From CAYJRR01 sp964372275 [NCBI: uncultured bacterium] (GTDB lineage Bacteria; CAYJRR01), in the NCBI GenBank assembly GCA_964372275.1, contig CAYJRR010000048.1, positions 1 to 13,127 on the forward strand: a stretch of 13,127 bases of DNA, written 5' to 3'. The notes beneath the pieces are model-generated. The model was given only the letters and a program-made list of their open reading frames with translations. It did not search any database and had not been told where the DNA came from. This document shows positions 12,733 through 13,127 of this stretch, piece by piece. Every line of letters begins with the position of its first letter. Position 1 is the first letter of the stretch. The translations under genes and the position numbers were made by a program.

Positions 12733-12925
12733 CTTTCTTCCTCCTGAAAAGGGGGTACAACCGCTGCGAATCCGTCTGCGGGAAGGCGTCGCCGCAGGAC
12801 GCTGCCGAAACCGCCGACCGCCGCTACGAGCCGCCCTCCCACCACCGTGAACGTTCTCCGTGCACCGCTCGGAAGCCGTGGCGACGTCCTGCCGCTTCTG
12901 GCGCCGGAGCGAGGGACGTCGGGCC
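12733..12925. other. Intergenic stretch at the right end
   Basis: 193 bases between the micropeptide and the last gene. Apart from the AGGAGG site and a G/C-interrupting patch (TTGTACCCCCTTTTC on the minus strand, ending just before AGGAGG), I see no convincing promoter, hairpin or further gene. Confidence 0.5.
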
Positions 12926-13127
12926 TCAGTCGCTGTAGTCGAAGTCGAGCTGGATCAGCATTCCATCCGCGCGCATCACGAAGAAGTCGTAGTAGTTGCA
13001 GTGCACCGGGTCGTCTTCGCTGTCGTGCGCCTGGACGGAGTGGAGCACCTGGAGGTTCGTAGTGTCCTCGCAGATCTCTAGCCTGCGGTCGCGCTGCGGG
13101 GGCACGTCCTCCTCGCTGCCCTCCATG
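12926..13127 (-). CDS. Uncharacterised acidic protein, C-terminal part (probably cut by the window edge)
   Basis: The minus-strand frame ends at TGA (12928-12926) and is open to the right edge. An ATG at 13126 would give 66 residues, but the gene may start further right. Almost all codons end in G or C, which supports real coding, although base composition is a little less GC-rich than the rest. The visible part is acidic, with DRRLEICEDTTNLQVLHSVQ and NYYDFFVMRADGMLIQLDF, ending DYSD. The alternating hydrophobic residues suggest a beta-sheet C-terminus. No family is recognised and no signal peptide can be judged. It reads toward the micropeptide gene, 193 bases downstream. Confidence 0.6.
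   Translation of the reverse strand, partial: MEGSEEDVPPQRDRRLEICEDTTNLQVLHSVQAHDSEDDPVHCNYYDFFVMRADGMLIQLDFDYSD

Noticed and set aside
12413-12760. 115-codon minus-strand open frame at the DUF507 3' end
   Set aside because: Arg-rich shadow; the micropeptide in a different frame has the ribosome binding site and signal-peptide pattern, and DUF507 accounts for the rest.
1-13127. Mobile elements, CRISPR arrays, tRNAs or defence genes
   Set aside because: No transposase or integrase motif, repeat-spacer pattern, cloverleaf or known defence domain was seen on either strand.

Overview
This is a GC-rich (roughly 70% by eye) bacterial chromosomal segment with very strong G/C bias at third codon positions and closely packed genes. 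I see no tRNA, rRNA, IS element, phage gene or CRISPR array. The gene set (groES-groEL, a DUF507 protein, a threonine ammonia-lyase with ACT domain, DedA, and glycan genes with polyprenol-phosphate logic) fits a Gram-negative, high-GC lineage such as Acidobacteriota or Myxococcota/former Deltaproteobacteria. The phylum cannot be fixed from this sequence alone.

Layout. (1) 1-396, minus strand: the start of groEL and a complete groES, read from a sigma70-like promoter at 448-476. (2) 641-1893, plus strand: two translationally coupled genes of unknown function, divergent from groESL. They have their own consensus-like promoter (518-546) and an imperfect dyad (542-575) covering the -10 and start-site region. 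(3) 1966-5937, plus strand: four genes joined by 1- or 4-base stop/start overlaps, encoding an NAD-dependent sugar epimerase/dehydratase, a SAM methyltransferase, a DPM1-like GT2 glycosyltransferase and a GT39-like integral-membrane glycosyltransferase. (4) 5948-7144, minus strand: a nucleotide-sugar (UDP-ManNAc type) dehydrogenase, divergent from dedA (7176-7832, plus). (5) 7867-8064: a 65-codon gene with its own promoter overlapping the dedA stop. (6) 8082-9302, minus: threonine ammonia-lyase, divergent from an RluA/RluD-family pseudouridine synthase (9343-10374). (7) 10488-12600: histidine ammonia-lyase followed 19 bases later by a DUF507 gene. (8) The right end, minus strand: a 37-residue putative secreted micropeptide (12619-12732) and the 3' part of an unrecognised acidic protein (12926 to the edge).

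How they fit together. The four-gene block reads as a lipid-linked sugar pathway. The epimerase (and perhaps the dehydrogenase) would shape the nucleotide sugar, the GT2 enzyme would load it on polyprenyl phosphate, and the GT39 enzyme would transfer it across the membrane. The methyltransferase could decorate the sugar, and DedA could recycle the undecaprenyl phosphate carrier. This is inference from family membership and gene order. Metabolic genes (hutH, threonine ammonia-lyase) stand as isolated units.

Most worth a second look: the unknown gene pair with its dyad-covered promoter; the overlooked micropeptide gene at 12619-12732; a set of promoters placed so close to start codons that the transcripts should be leaderless or nearly so; the 11-bp perfect inverted repeat closing the convergent junction at 8044-8083; and the self-contained polyprenol-sugar cassette. 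I found no clearly new defence or mobile system.
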